DNA of 64,000 nt from Turbatrix aceti (Eukaryota; Nematoda; Chromadorea; Rhabditida; Panagrolaimidae), in contig OZ017768.1 in the NCBI GenBank assembly GCA_963969345.1, forward strand, positions 1,240,001-1,304,000, written 5' to 3'. The notes beneath the pieces were generated by a model. That model ran no database searches and was not told the origin of the DNA. It was given only the letters and a program-made list of their open reading frames with translations. Below are positions 1 through 11,789 of this stretch, in pieces. Position 1 is the first letter of the stretch. Every line of letters begins with the position of its first letter. The position numbers were made by a program, and so were the translations under genes.

Positions 1-1
1 T

Positions 2-586
2 TCCCTACGACAGACACCCCAGCCGACGTTCAGACGCGGATTTCAACAGGAAATTGTTCATCCGAGGATTATTCCTTCCCCTGGCCATTACCCACCTCCT
101 CAACAGGTCCCCCAGCAGTTTGTCCCACAGTTCATCGCTACCACCCTGCCTCCTCAGCCTTACAACAGGCTCCAGGAGGACGCAAATTATCTCTCAGAAG
201 TCGAAGAATACGACTGGCACCTGTACTACAAGCAACTCGCTCTCGAGCAACAAGCTGCGACCAAAAACGGCCCTAATCCGAGATTTACCTTTGATCCCGA
301 AGACCTGGCAGCTCTAGAACAACGCGAGAGATTCACCGATTTCGCTCCCCAGAAGGCTTTTGACATTGCCAGACCGCCGGTCAAGACTGCCGATTTCCAC
401 ATTCCAGAAACGCTTATTCCGCTCGAGACCGGTCCGACCGGGGTCCTGACCAGCTCACTCTACCAGCCTCAGGTGCCACCGGTGCCTGCAGTTGCTGCGG
501 CTGTGCCTACGCAATCCAACGCGTCGCCGAATGCGTTTTTGGACGGGTTACTTGGGTATTTCCACTTGCCTGCCTATGGGGGATAA
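2..586 (+). CDS. C-terminal part of an unrecognised Pro/Gln-rich protein (5' end outside window)
   Basis: One open frame runs from the window edge (codons starting at base 2) to a TAA at 584-586, giving 194 residues with no methionine start required. The first 50 residues are rich in proline and glutamine. The middle is charged, with Glu/Asp/Tyr around DANYLSEVEEYDWHLYYKQL, and the tail is Pro/Ala/Val-rich and ends LGYFHLPAYGG. Codon use is GC-rich like the real exons of the window, and GC content falls sharply after the stop, which supports real coding. I see no catalytic motif, signal peptide or membrane segment and do not recognise the family. It is likely the last exon of a gene that lies to the left. 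Confidence 0.6.
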   Translation, partial: SLRQTPQPTFRRGFQQEIVHPRIIPSPGHYPPPQQVPQQFVPQFIATTLPPQPYNRLQEDANYLSEVEEYDWHLYYKQLALEQQAATKNGPNPRFTFDPEDLAALEQRERFTDFAPQKAFDIARPPVKTADFHIPETLIPLETGPTGVLTSSLYQPQVPPVPAVAAAVPTQSNASPNAFLDGLLGYFHLPAYGG

Positions 587-1446
587 AAAAGGGAAAATCG
601 GTATTTGTATGATAGTTTTTTTGGTATCTGTGCAATATGTGTGATTATAAACATTTGATGAGAGATGACGCGCTTGAATTTGTTATTTTTCAGCAGAGTT
701 TTATTTTGTGTCACATTATCAAAGTGCCGTGATAATTATTCAAAAAGATGCTGAAGACAGGGCACTTCATGATTTAGCTGGATCTACACGTTCCAACTTC
801 AGCTGATCACATTTTTTGGTGTCTTGTGGTAAAATGCGCTTCCTTGATTGTTAAATTGAACCGTGCAAACGCAAGAAATTTTAGAGCTGTAAGAGCACAA
901 GCTAATAAGCGATCACAAAAACAATAGCAACTTGAAAAACTCTGTAAATGGTGTTTGACTTTTTATTCATTTTTATTTGACAAATTATTCAAAATATCGA
1001 AAATTGTTTTATTTGTTTGTGAGTGATATCGAAACCGGAACGGCTCGTATTGACTACAGGGAGGAACTAACACTGATAAAGAGCAACAATATAAATAGCC
1101 TTGCTAACAGCCCGCTCTAGCATTTGCTGCTTCATTGGGGTAATACGCTATGACAAAGTTTTGTACCCGATCAATTTTTTTGTGACGCGTGCCCGCACTT
1201 GTATGTATTTTGTTATGGTCCACAACTTTTATGCAGTTTGTTTTTTAAGTCTTTAGTAGTGTTTTCTTACTGTCATGCAGTGTTGTCGAGCAAGCCAAAA
1301 TTGTCGAGCCGCACAACTCGACTCGAAAATTCTTGACTCGAGTTTCGACAATGTCATGCTAAATATTTCGATCAGTTGTACGCGTGTGCGCTTGTTGCGG
1401 CGGTAATATCGAAATTGTTTGAACAACTAACTCTTATTTAGCAAGT
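587..1446. other. Intergenic, no gene seen
   Basis: AT-rich DNA between two genes on the same strand. I see no coding frame with protein-like composition. A TTTAG followed closely by the ATG at 1447 (about 1437-1441) could be a trans-splice or 5'UTR acceptor for the next gene. Confidence 0.5.
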
Positions 1447-3172
1447 ATGGGAAAACAATATCCAATTGTCTTTATCGGCGAGACAGGCAGTGGCAAGTCC
1501 ACTGCTGTTAACGCGTGGGCCAATTATTTAAAGTATAATGATTATAACGAAGCTGTCAAGCAAAACAAACCTGAAGTCATCAATTCGGTTAGCTTCGGTG
1601 TGCCAGGCAAATCCGTGAACACTCCTAACAAAGTAACACTCCCTGGAAAAGCCTATACGGAAGGCAACGAAAATTTTAGTACTACGGTGTCTTCAACGCA
1701 AAAACCTATGCAGCACGTGCTGGACCTGGGTGACGGCGACGAGCTGCTGATTGTGGACACTCCCGGGCTGGGCGATCCGCGAGGCTTCAAAGTTGACGCA
1801 AAGCACATGAACAATATCATAAACATTCTGGCCCAACTAGAAGAAGTCTACGCTATCATTTTTTTCATACCAGCTTATGAAAACAAACTCACTCCCGTTG
1901 TTAAATACGTCATTGCAACCCTGCTTTCCTGTTGGCACAAAAATGCAGCTGACAACATTTTTTTTGTTTTTACCAACACGTATAGTAATGACTTTACCCC
2001 CTGCGAAACGTATAAAGTTCTGGAGGGTTTTCTCAATTTCTACCCTTCTCTCAAGCAAAAATTATTAGATGAAAACAGTGTGAGAAAAATGTTCGAATTG
2101 TCACCGATATAAAAAATTTTATTTTTAGAACCGCTTCTGTATCGACAACATCGGCTTTCGAGGACAGTGTATTAAATACAAGTTTCCCGAAATTTACATC
2201 CAAGACAGATGCTTGCAAAGCTATAAATCATCCTGGAACACGAGCAAAAAAAAAATGACAGAGATGCTGGATGCTATCAAGAGATGCAAACCTCACAAAA
2301 TTGCTGAATCCATTTCGATTTCACAAGCATCCGATGTCATCATGCTGCTTTCAGAGCCCCTTGCTATCACAACGGTTCTACACAACTACAAAACAGCGCT
2401 CAACAATGACTGGATCGGCACATTGAATGGCGCCAAAAAATATCTGCAAACGTATGACATTGAGTACAGGACATTAGAGCAACCCCGAACAGTTTGCGCT
2501 TCCGAAGAGTGCATGGATGTATCATTTGTTAATGGCAGATATGTGATTTGCTACAAAACTGTTTGTCATGATCTGTGCGAGTTTCCAGAAAGCGAACTCC
2601 AAGATTGCAAAGCTTTTGGAGAAGATGGACTCTGCAAGAAATGTGGGTGTTCCTGGGAAAAACACATACACACTGACTACGAGCAGGTACCCAAACTCGT
2701 CGAAAATCGTATTATTTACCGTCTTCAGAAAGCTTCAAATTTGCCAAAAGCACAGGGTAGACAAGAACTTGATAAGTTTTATTCTGATCTTGAAAAAGAG
2801 CAGAAATTTATCAACTCAAATATGGTGAAGTTTGGTGCTTACCTGAAAAATAATGCTCTTCTGCAGGATTTGAGCTATTTTGCCAGCTGTTTAAAAACTG
2901 AGATCGAGAACGCAGAACTATTGGCCAAATTATTGAGGAATAAAAAATATGTCGAGCAGGTCTGTTTGCTCAAAGCTAGTTTAAAACAACAGGAAAAACG
3001 ACGCGATATATTAGAAACTGTGCTCAATAATGTATCGATTAATACAGTTGCCCCTACGGAGATCACTGTTTACGACATCACTAGCCTTCGACGTAGACTA
3101 TTCAAACTCAATATTATGGGAGACAAGATTAAAGACATCTACACAAAACGGTACAAGAATTCTTTGCGCTAA
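1447..3172 (+). CDS. AIG1/IMAP-like GTPase with Cys-rich and coiled-coil C-terminal half
   Basis: Exons 1447-2079 and 2129-3172, joined in phase 0 across a 49-nt intron (GTGAG...TTTTTAG), give 558 residues. The N-terminus is a P-loop GTPase: GETGSGKS at residues 11-18 (Walker A) and DTPGLGD near 104-110 (G3/Walker B). FVFTN near 178 sits where AIG1-type proteins have their base-recognition segment. The second exon continues with a helical region, a Cys/His cluster near residues 355-395 (CHDLC, CKKCGCSW, HIH) that could bind zinc, and a Lys/Glu-rich likely coiled coil (about 420-510). AIG1/GIMAP proteins bind GTP and often act at membranes; a role in defence or trafficking here is only inference. 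AATAAA follows at 3307. A related fragment lies at the other end of the window (62939-63321). Confidence 0.82.
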
Positions 3173-4841
3173 CAAAATGTCCGTGCTTGATTGTGGGTCA
3201 TGGATATGTCAATTTGTGAAGAATTTCCCTCATTGTAATTATGTATTGTTTGTTACAGGTGTTTTATCACCGGGAGTAAATCGAAAAGTCGAATAGCGAT
3301 CACAGCAATAAAAATTATACTGTTTTCAAAGAAAATGGAATACATATATAATGGAAAAAAAAAATTGTATAATTTATACAGAAAGAAAATTTGGTAAAAA
3401 CAACGTCATCGGAGGACCTGACGCGACGAATGAATGTATCCAAAGTGCTTATGAGCTTCCCAAACTTCGTTCCTGTGTTGCGGAGCGCAAGCTCTATCGC
3501 ACCCCGCGAGGCCTTTCACACTTTCCCTGAGCTCGTTAGAGGTCCTATCGCAGGGGAAACTGGGCCATATCTGGTATCCAAATTTGAATGCACGATTACA
3601 TGAATGTTTTTTTCTACTTCTGTCTCCCCTTCTTCTGATTGGGTCAGTTTTTGACTGACTCTGCAAAGACCTTGAATTATCCCAGCAAGGTCTTTGAGTT
3701 GCAGCATTCATCCGTCCGACAGCGCGTGCGCATAGCGACATCCTTCATTTATTTTTCTGTCCAGTAGCAAGTTGCTACTGGGCTCCCCGGCGCTGCGACA
3801 CCTAAAAAAAATATGAAAATTAAAAAAAACGCTAAAAAATTACAGAAATAACGAATTTTTTGGAAGCCTAAGGAATATTTTTTTGCTTTTAGAGAAAAGC
3901 CTAACTGGTCGTGAAAAAGAAAATACGCTTGAAAATTGGTTGCACTATTGCAAAGAGTTCGCTAACAATTGTAAAAACAGATCACGTTGTATTCAGGACT
4001 CGGGAACATCACGCTGAACAAGATCAATAAAGTAGAAAAATTTCAATTGGAACCTGAAACAAAAACATTTCAATTTGAAAACGAAAATTCCGAGACTACG
4101 TTTGATGTTGATAATCGTCAAGTGCAGGAATAATGACTTGCTAAATGGAATTCACAATGTGTATTTCACATTTGTAAAGTTAAATTCAAATTGTTTGTTG
4201 TGAGAAATGACTCAATAAAATCGTTGTGCTAGCAAAATGCGATAACAAAAGAGAAACAGCATTTTCTTTCGTTTCTCTGTACATTTGCTGCAACCAGACA
4301 GAATATTGGACAGTGAATCAAACATATGTGTTCGAGCAGTACGGTCTACCGTTATCGTAGTTTACCAATTTCAAGGTAAATATAAATTCCAAACCCGGCA
4401 GAAATGCAGGTGTTTGGCCTAGTAATTTTTGGACAAGGATGGAGGGGTCCCTTCATCCGCAAAAAACAATCGTATTTCGTTACTGTTTTCTATTCGGCGG
4501 CATTTTTGTGTACGCCATTTTCAATTTTTTCAGCGAAAATAAGTCATCAATTAGAATCCACAGAAAACCGTGATTCGACAGATTCAACAAAATTTAGGTT
4601 TTGAAATGCGTTTTTTTGACGTTTTTGGGCAAAAAATATTTTTTATCACTTTGAAGCCACATTGAATTTTAATAAATTTAAAAATTTTTGTAATTCGAGG
4701 TGCCTCTTTTTTCGCGCAAAAATTATGATACTTCTGCGGATTTCCATAAAGATGAAAATGACACCAACAATATTGTGTACTTATTCGATGAAGTGCAATT
4801 TATTCTTCTTGTACAAAACCTCGTATTGAATCCACCAACAA
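3173..4841. other. Intergenic, with a GC-richer patch containing inverted repeats
   Basis: Most of this stretch is AT-rich. A GC-richer patch (about 3390-3800) holds two clear inverted repeats: CAAAGACCTTG at 3664-3674 with CAAGGTCTTTG at 3686-3696, and a near-perfect 21-bp palindrome at 3761-3781 (arms CCAGTAGCAA and TTGCTACTGG). Open frames here are short and have no recognisable domain. One possible orphan exon is described among the findings (3893-4016). Confidence 0.45.
3307..3312 (+). terminator. Polyadenylation signal AATAAA
   Basis: AATAAA 135 nt after the stop of the AIG1-like GTPase; a plausible 3' end signal for that gene. Confidence 0.45.
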
Positions 4842-6365
4842 TCAAGATGTGCCGTCAGGGTTGAAAGCATTGGAAATGTGATCGATGAAATCGTAAAATT
4901 TCTTGAGATCGTCCATGACGTTGACGTTTTGCTAAAAGACAAACACCTTTTAGTCCCCAAAAATATTCTTTCCAAAAACCAACCTGAAGTGAATCATCGT
5001 TGGCCAGCAAAACATCATCGTAGAATTCACTCGTATTCTGTCGAACCGGGCAGAAAGGCGCGTGATAGTCGACGGGCCTGAAGCTGCCGTCCAGAACGTA
5101 AGGCCTCACCGCGATGCGCGTGCCACAGAGTCTGCAGCGAAGGTAGTCGAGGAACTGCTTGGACGCGTAATCCTTGGGAACCGGGATCCACCCAAAAAAT
5201 GCCAAAATGGCAGCTGAACGGTTGTCTTCGAGATAGGAGCTGAAGCGTGAGAGATCGAAGAGAACATCGGTGACGGGAACGACGATCCCCGTGGACAGGT
5301 AGGTCTTGAGGAGGTGAAAGGCCGATACGATGTCGAAACGGGTACTTGGGTGCCGGGGAGTGGCTACGGATACCCAGGGACAGTGCTTGCAGTGACCGTT
5401 TCGCACTTTTTGCATTACAAATCTGAAAAAAAAGGAATTCCAGAAGCAAAAATCACCAAAAAAGAAATTTATAACCCAAATTGGTAAAAAAACAGCAACT
5501 TCTGCAACGAAAATAAACACTACAGTAATACAAGTAACGTTTTGTTGATTATTTACAGTAAAACTTCAGTTCCTGAGTAACATTTTATGGTTTATGCACC
5601 GTAAAAAAGTAATACTTTGATTTGTAACGTTTTACGATTTTTTTAGCTTATGAGTAACGTTTTGTGATTTTTCTACCAAAAAAAAGTTGACTGTTCCATG
5701 CGATTACGATTCCTTTTGATCTTTTGCAATTTTTCTTGTCGGGAAACCATAGATTCCAGTTTTGGTTATCAAAACAATCCTTTTTCCAATTTCAATGGCC
5801 TAACTCATATACCAATATTTTTTTGTTTATTTGCTACGTTTCATGGCTCCGACATATATTTAAAAAAATCATACATTTGGAAATAACATGGCCCCTTTCC
5901 CGTTGAACAAACATTGTAAAAATATTTATAAAAACCACAATTTTTAGCTCAAAAATCCCCCCAAAAAACCTACTTTGTTGTAGACATCCTCGCATTTGAA
6001 TTATCGCCATCGGTAACGCTTGGCATCTTGACGCTGATAAAGTTATGACAGTACGAGCATTGTACAACGTCTGATCGACAGGCAGCCCAGCCTCGACTCG
6101 CAAAAAGGACGGGATTGAGCTGCGCAGGCCACGTACCGTAAGGGCATTTCTAAAATTTAAGATTACGATAGACATGAGTTTTTTGAGATAAAGGTCAACA
6201 TACCTGCAGGTCAAATGAATCCAAACGCTTCATGTAAGCCGCCCAATCGCAGTCGACAGTTTGTCGACTCGAACTCGCAGGTGACTTGCGATTCTTTTGA
6301 GCCGTCGAGAGTGGGTTTAGCGTTTGTCGTATGTTGTTGAGGGATAGCTCGAGGTCATTTGCCAT
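4842..6365 (-). CDS. ZC3HC1: C3HC/Rsm1 zinc-finger protein, ZC3HC1 (NIPA)-like
   Basis: Four exons on the minus strand: 6365-6204, 6149-5974, 5422-4984 and 4931-4842, in phase throughout, 288 residues. Exons 2-3 carry the C3HC finger: a GW turn in FASRGWAAC, then CSYC, and across the splice HCKHCPW (H-x3-C pattern with the family tryptophan). Exon 3 carries the second, Rsm1-type finger: FGWIPVP, CRLC, then DYHAPFC. This two-finger BIR-like arrangement is the hallmark of ZC3HC1/NIPA and fungal Rsm1/Pml39. In vertebrates the protein sits at the nuclear pore basket and was also described as an F-box-like cyclin B1 regulator. At 288 residues it is shorter than the human protein (about 500). The ATG at 6365 is the first in frame. 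Its start lies 265 bp from the divergent MIC26/27 gene. Confidence 0.85.
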
Positions 6366-6630
6366 GATTCAGAAAGCACAAAGATACGATAAAGAAAACC
6401 GTAGGCCAGAGAGAAAGAAAAAGCAAGCCAGAACAGATCCTTGCTTCTTTTTTTGCGTTCGGACAGATTGACTGACGCGCGTGCGATTTACGCGATCTCG
6501 ACGCGAACGGAGAAACACATTTTGTATCGTTACTTGTGCTGCAAGTTTGTGCACACGGCTTTTTTTCTTTTCAACTTTGTCATTTTCATTGATTGGCCGT
6601 TCGCATTTGTTTTTGCCTTCGTTGTTCGGC
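6366..6630. promoter_or_regulatory. Bidirectional promoter region between ZC3HC1-like and MIC26/27 genes
   Basis: Only 265 bp separate the two divergent start codons (6365 minus, 6631 plus), so both promoters and 5' UTRs must lie here. No convincing TATA box is visible. The layout is seen directly; shared regulation is inferred. Confidence 0.5.
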
Positions 6631-7413
6631 ATGTCTTCCGATGATGAGGCTATCGTATCCAAGATTGCCAACTTTGCCAAGAGTTGGCTTTCTGTGACGA
6701 CTGCGTCGAGTGATCGGGGAGCGAAGCTTCCGTCCAAGATCGTTGCAGTACAAGACGTAAGTTTTTTTTTTGCGTGTTTCTTCATTTTTTACGTTTGTTT
6801 TTTGTTAGTTGCCAATCTACAACGAAGGCGTGAAGTTATCTGACTACAAATTCGTAGAACGAGAAAAGCTGCCTCTGGAACACGAATTCGCGTCGATTAG
6901 GTACGCAATCGACGATTACTACGCCATCGTCGCTGTAAGTTTTTTTACCTTACCTAAACGTGTTTTTTATGTCGGTTCGTTTTTTTTTCAGCAAAGGTTT
7001 TCATTTCTCGATCGCGCTTTGACAGGGGCGAAAGATGTCGTTGTTGGTCAGTTTTTTTCATATTTACCCCAAATTAGTCAGGTTTTTTTGTTTTTTTCAG
7101 CCACAGACGATTACGTTCGTAACGAATGGACCGTCCTACCCAAGGCAGCTGCGATTACGATCGGTGGCATGGCAGGCTTCGTCCTCGGCCTTCGACGATA
7201 CGGTATCCGTAAATTTGTCTACGCTGCCGGTGGCCTAACTACGATGGCAGCCTTCTGCTATCCCCACGAAACTGTCGATCTCGTGCGATGCGGCGTCGCT
7301 CACACCAAGAGGGCTTGGGAAGATTTTCAGAAATGTGAGTACTTTTCTCATTTTTGGTTTTTTATGGTATTTTGTGTTTTTTTTCAGCCCCACCAACACC
7401 CAACAAGCAGTAA
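6631..7413 (+). CDS. moma-1: MICOS complex subunit MIC26/MIC27 (apolipoprotein O-like)
   Basis: Five exons: 6631-6756, 6809-6934, 6992-7046, 7101-7334 and 7388-7413; all junctions keep phase and the protein is 188 residues. The body matches the APOO/APOOL family: PSKIVAVQDLPIY, then a helical segment ending LDRALTGAKD, then two short glycine-rich membrane segments (AITIGGMAGFVLGL and FVYAAGGLTTMAAFCYP) separated by RRYGIRK. The family subunits sit in the mitochondrial inner membrane, bind cardiolipin and help shape crista junctions in the MICOS complex. The nematode member is MOMA-1. No classical presequence is obvious. The last exon adds only eight codons, SPPTPNKQ. Introns are all short (52-57 nt), unlike the long ones elsewhere in the window. 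Confidence 0.88.
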
Positions 7414-10068
7414 TAGGCAGACGAACGAGCAGGAACAAGTTGTATGATATGACCACACCACATTTGACATTTTACTCTTCATCGCAATTCTCGATGAATT
7501 TATTGGCAGTTGTCGTCGAGTTTGGTCGCTCTTCTCCGGGTGACCTGAACTTTTCACGCGCGTTTCATTCGTTTCTGCACACTGCTCGATCGATTTGTAT
7601 TTGTTTGGCGAGTTGCCGGTGTCGATGTTTTCGTCGTGTGTGTGTTGGTTGATGGCTGCCTTTTTGTAGACACGTGTCAAATAGGATTGATTAAAGAAAG
7701 TATTTGCCATTGTTTTTTTCGATGATGGATTTTTTGAAAGGTTAACCACACCTTTTTAATATTTTTTGTTTTGGAAGTTTTTCGATGCGATAAGCGTGTT
7801 ATCGACGTGATTTACTAACTCCCGTGCATTTTGTAAGTCAAAAATCTTTTTTATCGCCGAATCATTTTTTTGTTCAAAAAATGATAAAAACCGTGACGTC
7901 ATGATTTTTAGCGTTTTCAATCATATTTTTTGGTTCTTTACCGGTTTTTATGATTGATGTTATGTCATTGCAAAACTACAAAAAGAACGAATGTTCTGAC
8001 ACTGTCTGATAGGCTTGGCAGGCCAATTATTTAGGGTGGGGAACCACAAAACTGGGCTTGTTTCGTTCTGACGTTTTTTGTCTGGGGGCGTTTTTTTACT
8101 GTACTTGGAGGCAGGGGAGGGGGTTATTTTGTCTAGAGTGCTCAAAAAATGGCTAATGGAATCAAAAAAACTGGGGAAGAAATTTAGATTTTTTAGGTCA
8201 CCGATTCGGACAGACGCCAGAAAAAGCCTAAACACAATTTTTGAAATATTTTTACTTCAAATAATTTTTTTTCCTTAAAATTAAATAACACACCATTTTT
8301 TTTTACATTTTTTTGTTCAATGACGAATTTTTAATTCCAAAACCCAAAAAATCCTAGATTTTGGGTTTTGGGTCGAAAATCCCCAAGATTTTTGTTAATT
8401 TTTGTTCCTTGCTTGGATTTCGAAAGATTAGACCTCAAAATCCTTTTCCCTTTTTTTGTATAATAATTTTCATGCCTAAACCTGTGATTATAATCCAGAA
8501 TCCTCTTTTTTTCATCGTTAATAAGTCTGAGAGCTTACACACAGTTTTTTTGTTCATCGGACAGTCAGTTGCAGGGTCTTTCTCTCTTTCCAAATTTTTG
8601 TCAAACAATTTTCTCTATGGATTTTTTTATCAGTGTCCATAGCTGTTTTTTTTCTCGCCCTATGACCTTTTTCTTTTTTTCTTGCTCCGTGCTTGTTCGT
8701 GTCTGTAAACGTGTTTTTTGCCGCTCCGACGTGCCTATTCCTTTTCACGCTCGCCCGACGGATGGATGGAAGGATGATCAGTCAGGTCAGGGCAGAGAAA
8801 GAGCCCATGCTAATCGGAGTACAGAGTACTACGATTACTATGTTATATAATGACGATAATATTGTTCTGTGATGCTTTTACCCGAGGCTAGACTCTTTTT
8901 CTTTATCTATCATCCTCTCCTCTCTCTGTGTCCTCTCTCGTGTCCCTGTGCGTGTGGGTTTTGAAAATTGTTGTGAAAATAATGTTAGAGAACAGAACAG
9001 ATACTAGTAGATGCGAAAAAAGAAGAGGAGGCACACGAAAGCTCCTCGCTCGCTCCTCTCCTTTGCTCGCTGCTGCCACCGCTGCTGCCTGGCTGGCTTT
9101 CTTTCTTCATATACAGTTTTTCCATCCATCCAACGCGTTTGTGCTGGTGCTGGCGCTGCTGCTGATGCTGCGTTTGACAGAGCAGCAAGCCGGCGAGCCA
9201 GTGAGAGACAGAGTCGTCTCGTCTCGTTTCGTCCCCTCTTTGCATATAATTTTTGCGTTGCGTTGTGTTCTCTGTCGGTCGTTGGTGTTCTCTCCTTTCT
9301 TTCTTCTGTCCTGTCCTGTCGGTGCGTTGTTTCGTTTTTCGTCTCCATCTTGTCCCCAACAACGCCAACGGCTGTGGGATTGGCTATCGACGCGAAAATG
9401 TAAAAGAAACGGCGCCGACGCCATGTGTTTGATTTTTTTTGCAATTCAACGTATTTTACGTTGAATATAAATTTTTCTTTTTTTTTCGTCCCGAGAACCA
9501 AAAAACCAAAGATAATGCGTGGTTTATGATGAGTCAACAAATATTTTTCTCGTGTTTTTATTTTTTCATCATCACTCGTGCGAGTTTATTTTTAGCGTGC
9601 AAGTGAGAATTATTATAATTTTTTTTCGTGTTTGCAAATTTGTTGTTTTTTCAGTGGGCAAAAGCTGTAGTGCTCGGTCACTACTTGCTTTCCTTCCTTT
9701 CTCTTCTCCTCCTCCACCTTGGTCGTTTCTGCTGCTACTACTATTTTTTTCCATCTTCTTCGTCTTCTAACAACAAGAACAACGCTGCAGCGACAGCAGA
9801 CGTGTAGCAGTGGTCTGTAATTTTTATATAATTTTTTTTCTTCTGGAGGGAAAAGAAAAGAAGAGAAGAAAGTTTTGGCTTACACGGAATATACAAACGT
9901 AAAAAATCGACTTAATTTTTGTTGTTTGATTATTCTCTCACGGTTATTTTAAAAAAATTTTTCGTGACGGAACAATTCACTACACAGTACACGACTACGA
10001 TTATTTATTGTGATCGTCAGCCAACCACCAGATCGACCAGGAATCCATAACCCCACAATTCAGCAGAC
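7414..10068. other. Long intergenic/5' region upstream of casein kinase I
   Basis: About 2.65 kb without a supported gene. ATTAAA near 7688 may end the MIC26/27 transcript. A block at about 8870-9780 is strongly pyrimidine-rich on the plus strand (runs of TCTC, CTTTC, TTTTTC). Overlapping open frames in this block on both strands are low-complexity (Arg/Ser or Lys/Arg) and not protein-like. The block may be leader or promoter DNA of the CK1 gene. Confidence 0.5.
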
Positions 10069-11789
10069 ATGTCTCAGGCATTCGTTGCTAGGGAATTCAT
10101 CGTTGGCATCAAGTACAAGCTCAAGCGAAAGATTGGATCCGGTTCCTTTGGCGACATCTATCTTGGCATCAACATTCAGAATGGCGAAGAAGTTGCCGTC
10201 AAGCTCGAATCCATGATGGTAAGTGTTTTTTCTGGGGAATTTGGGGGTGTTGATGTATTTTGTTATTTCAAAAATGTTTTATAATTCATTCTAGTGGCGT
10301 TGAAAATATTTATCTTGTTTTGCCAGGGGATTTTATGTGATGTTTTTTGAAAGGTGCATCAGCTTATTTTTCCAACTAACCGTTGGTCTATTTTTTTGTG
10401 TTTTGACGTTTTATTTGGAGCCGCTAAAGACAACCGTACGCTCGATTTTTTTTGTTTTTGAGACATTTGCGTGTTTATAAAAATTCGGAGTTGTCAGGAA
10501 AATTGACACACGATTTTCTAAAATTTTAGGATATTTATGTAAAGTTTGTTACAATTTTAGAATATTTTTGCAAAGCACATTTTTGAGTATTTTTACAAAA
10601 ATTTTTGCTTTTTTAAAATAATCTTTTAAAGAAATGACTTTAAAGATGTTTTTATATTGTTTTTTTTTACAAAATTATGAGTTTTGTGCTTTTTCATCTT
10701 GTCGGAAACAAATCTTATTTTTTATAACATTTTTTTTTAAATTACACTCTATAATACATTTTTGTCGTTTTTTTTATTTTCCTTTTTTAATAATTGATTT
10801 TGGGTTGTTCTTTTTTTGACCAAAAATTCATAAAATCCTGCATTTGAAATTTTGCTTTACTTCTTTTTTCAGGCGCGACACCCTCAGCTGCTGTACGAAA
10901 GCAAGGTCTACAAGATGCTACACGGTGGCGTGGGCATCCCCCACATCCGGTACTACGGCATCGAGCGCGACTACCACTGCTTGGTGATGGACCTCCTCGG
11001 ACCCTCGCTGGAAGACCTGTTCAACTTCTGCAGTCGTCGTTTCACGATGAAGACGGTGCTCATGCTTGCAGACCAGATGATCGGACGCCTCGAGTACATC
11101 CACGTCAAGAACTTCATCCATCGCGACGTCAAGCCCGACAACTTTCTCATGGGCATTGGACGGCACTGCAACAAGCTGTTTATCATCGACTTTGGTCTTG
11201 CCAAGAAGTACCGCGATGCCCGTACCCGTATCCACATTCCCTACCGTGATAACAAGAATCTGACTGGAACCGCTCGCTACGCCTCGGTCAACGCTCACAT
11301 GGGTATGTAAAAATATTTTTTGAGGGAAGAAAATATTGAATTTATTTTTTAGGAATTGAACAAAGCCGACGAGACGACATGGAATCTCTGGGATACGTGT
11401 TGATGTACTTCAACCGAGGCAACCTCCCCTGGCAGGGACTCAGAGCCGCGACGAAGAAGCAGAAGTACGAAAAGATTTCGGAGAAGAAAATGACAACGCC
11501 CATCGAAACCCTCTGCAAGGGCTTCCCCTCGGAATTCGCCATGTACCTGAATTACTGTCGAGGACTCCGATTCGACGAGGCCCCCGACTACATGTACCTT
11601 CGCCAGCTCTTCCGCATCCTCTTCCGCACGCTCAACCATCAGTACGACTACACGTTTGACTGGACGATGCTGAAGCAGAAGGAAACGAGTGCCAATCTTC
11701 AGTCGTCGACGGCGGCTACCGGCGCGACGCCGTCCCCCAACGCTGGACCGGGGACTCCGGGTGCGCCTGGCGATGTTGCGGGACCCTAG
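10069..11789 (+). CDS. kin-19: Casein kinase I alpha
   Basis: Exons 10069-10218, 10873-11302 and 11353-11789, in phase, 338 residues. The sequence matches CK1 alpha nearly end to end: start [10 protein letters not shown], glycine loop GSGSFGD, VAIK-type lysine in VAVKLES, catalytic loop [11 protein letters not shown] in IDFGLAKKY, the CK1-specific [12 protein letters not shown] in place of APE, and LPWQGL. The C-terminal tail (about residue 300 on) is Ser/Thr/Gly/Pro-rich and not conserved. CK1 alpha is a monomeric Ser/Thr kinase that prefers primed sites; it phosphorylates beta-catenin in the destruction complex and acts in cytokinesis and asymmetric division. One small oddity is MM at the first exon junction (ESMM-ARHPQ) where most family members have QK. 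Confidence 0.97.

Noticed and set aside
3406..3741. 111-residue minus-strand frame in the GC-rich islet
   Set aside because: Arg/Ser/Cys-rich without domains, spanning the inverted repeats; more likely chance.
8985..9540. Overlapping long open frames on both strands
   Set aside because: Low-complexity Arg/Lys/Thr or Ser/Val/Leu composition from pyrimidine-rich DNA; no motif and no splice logic.
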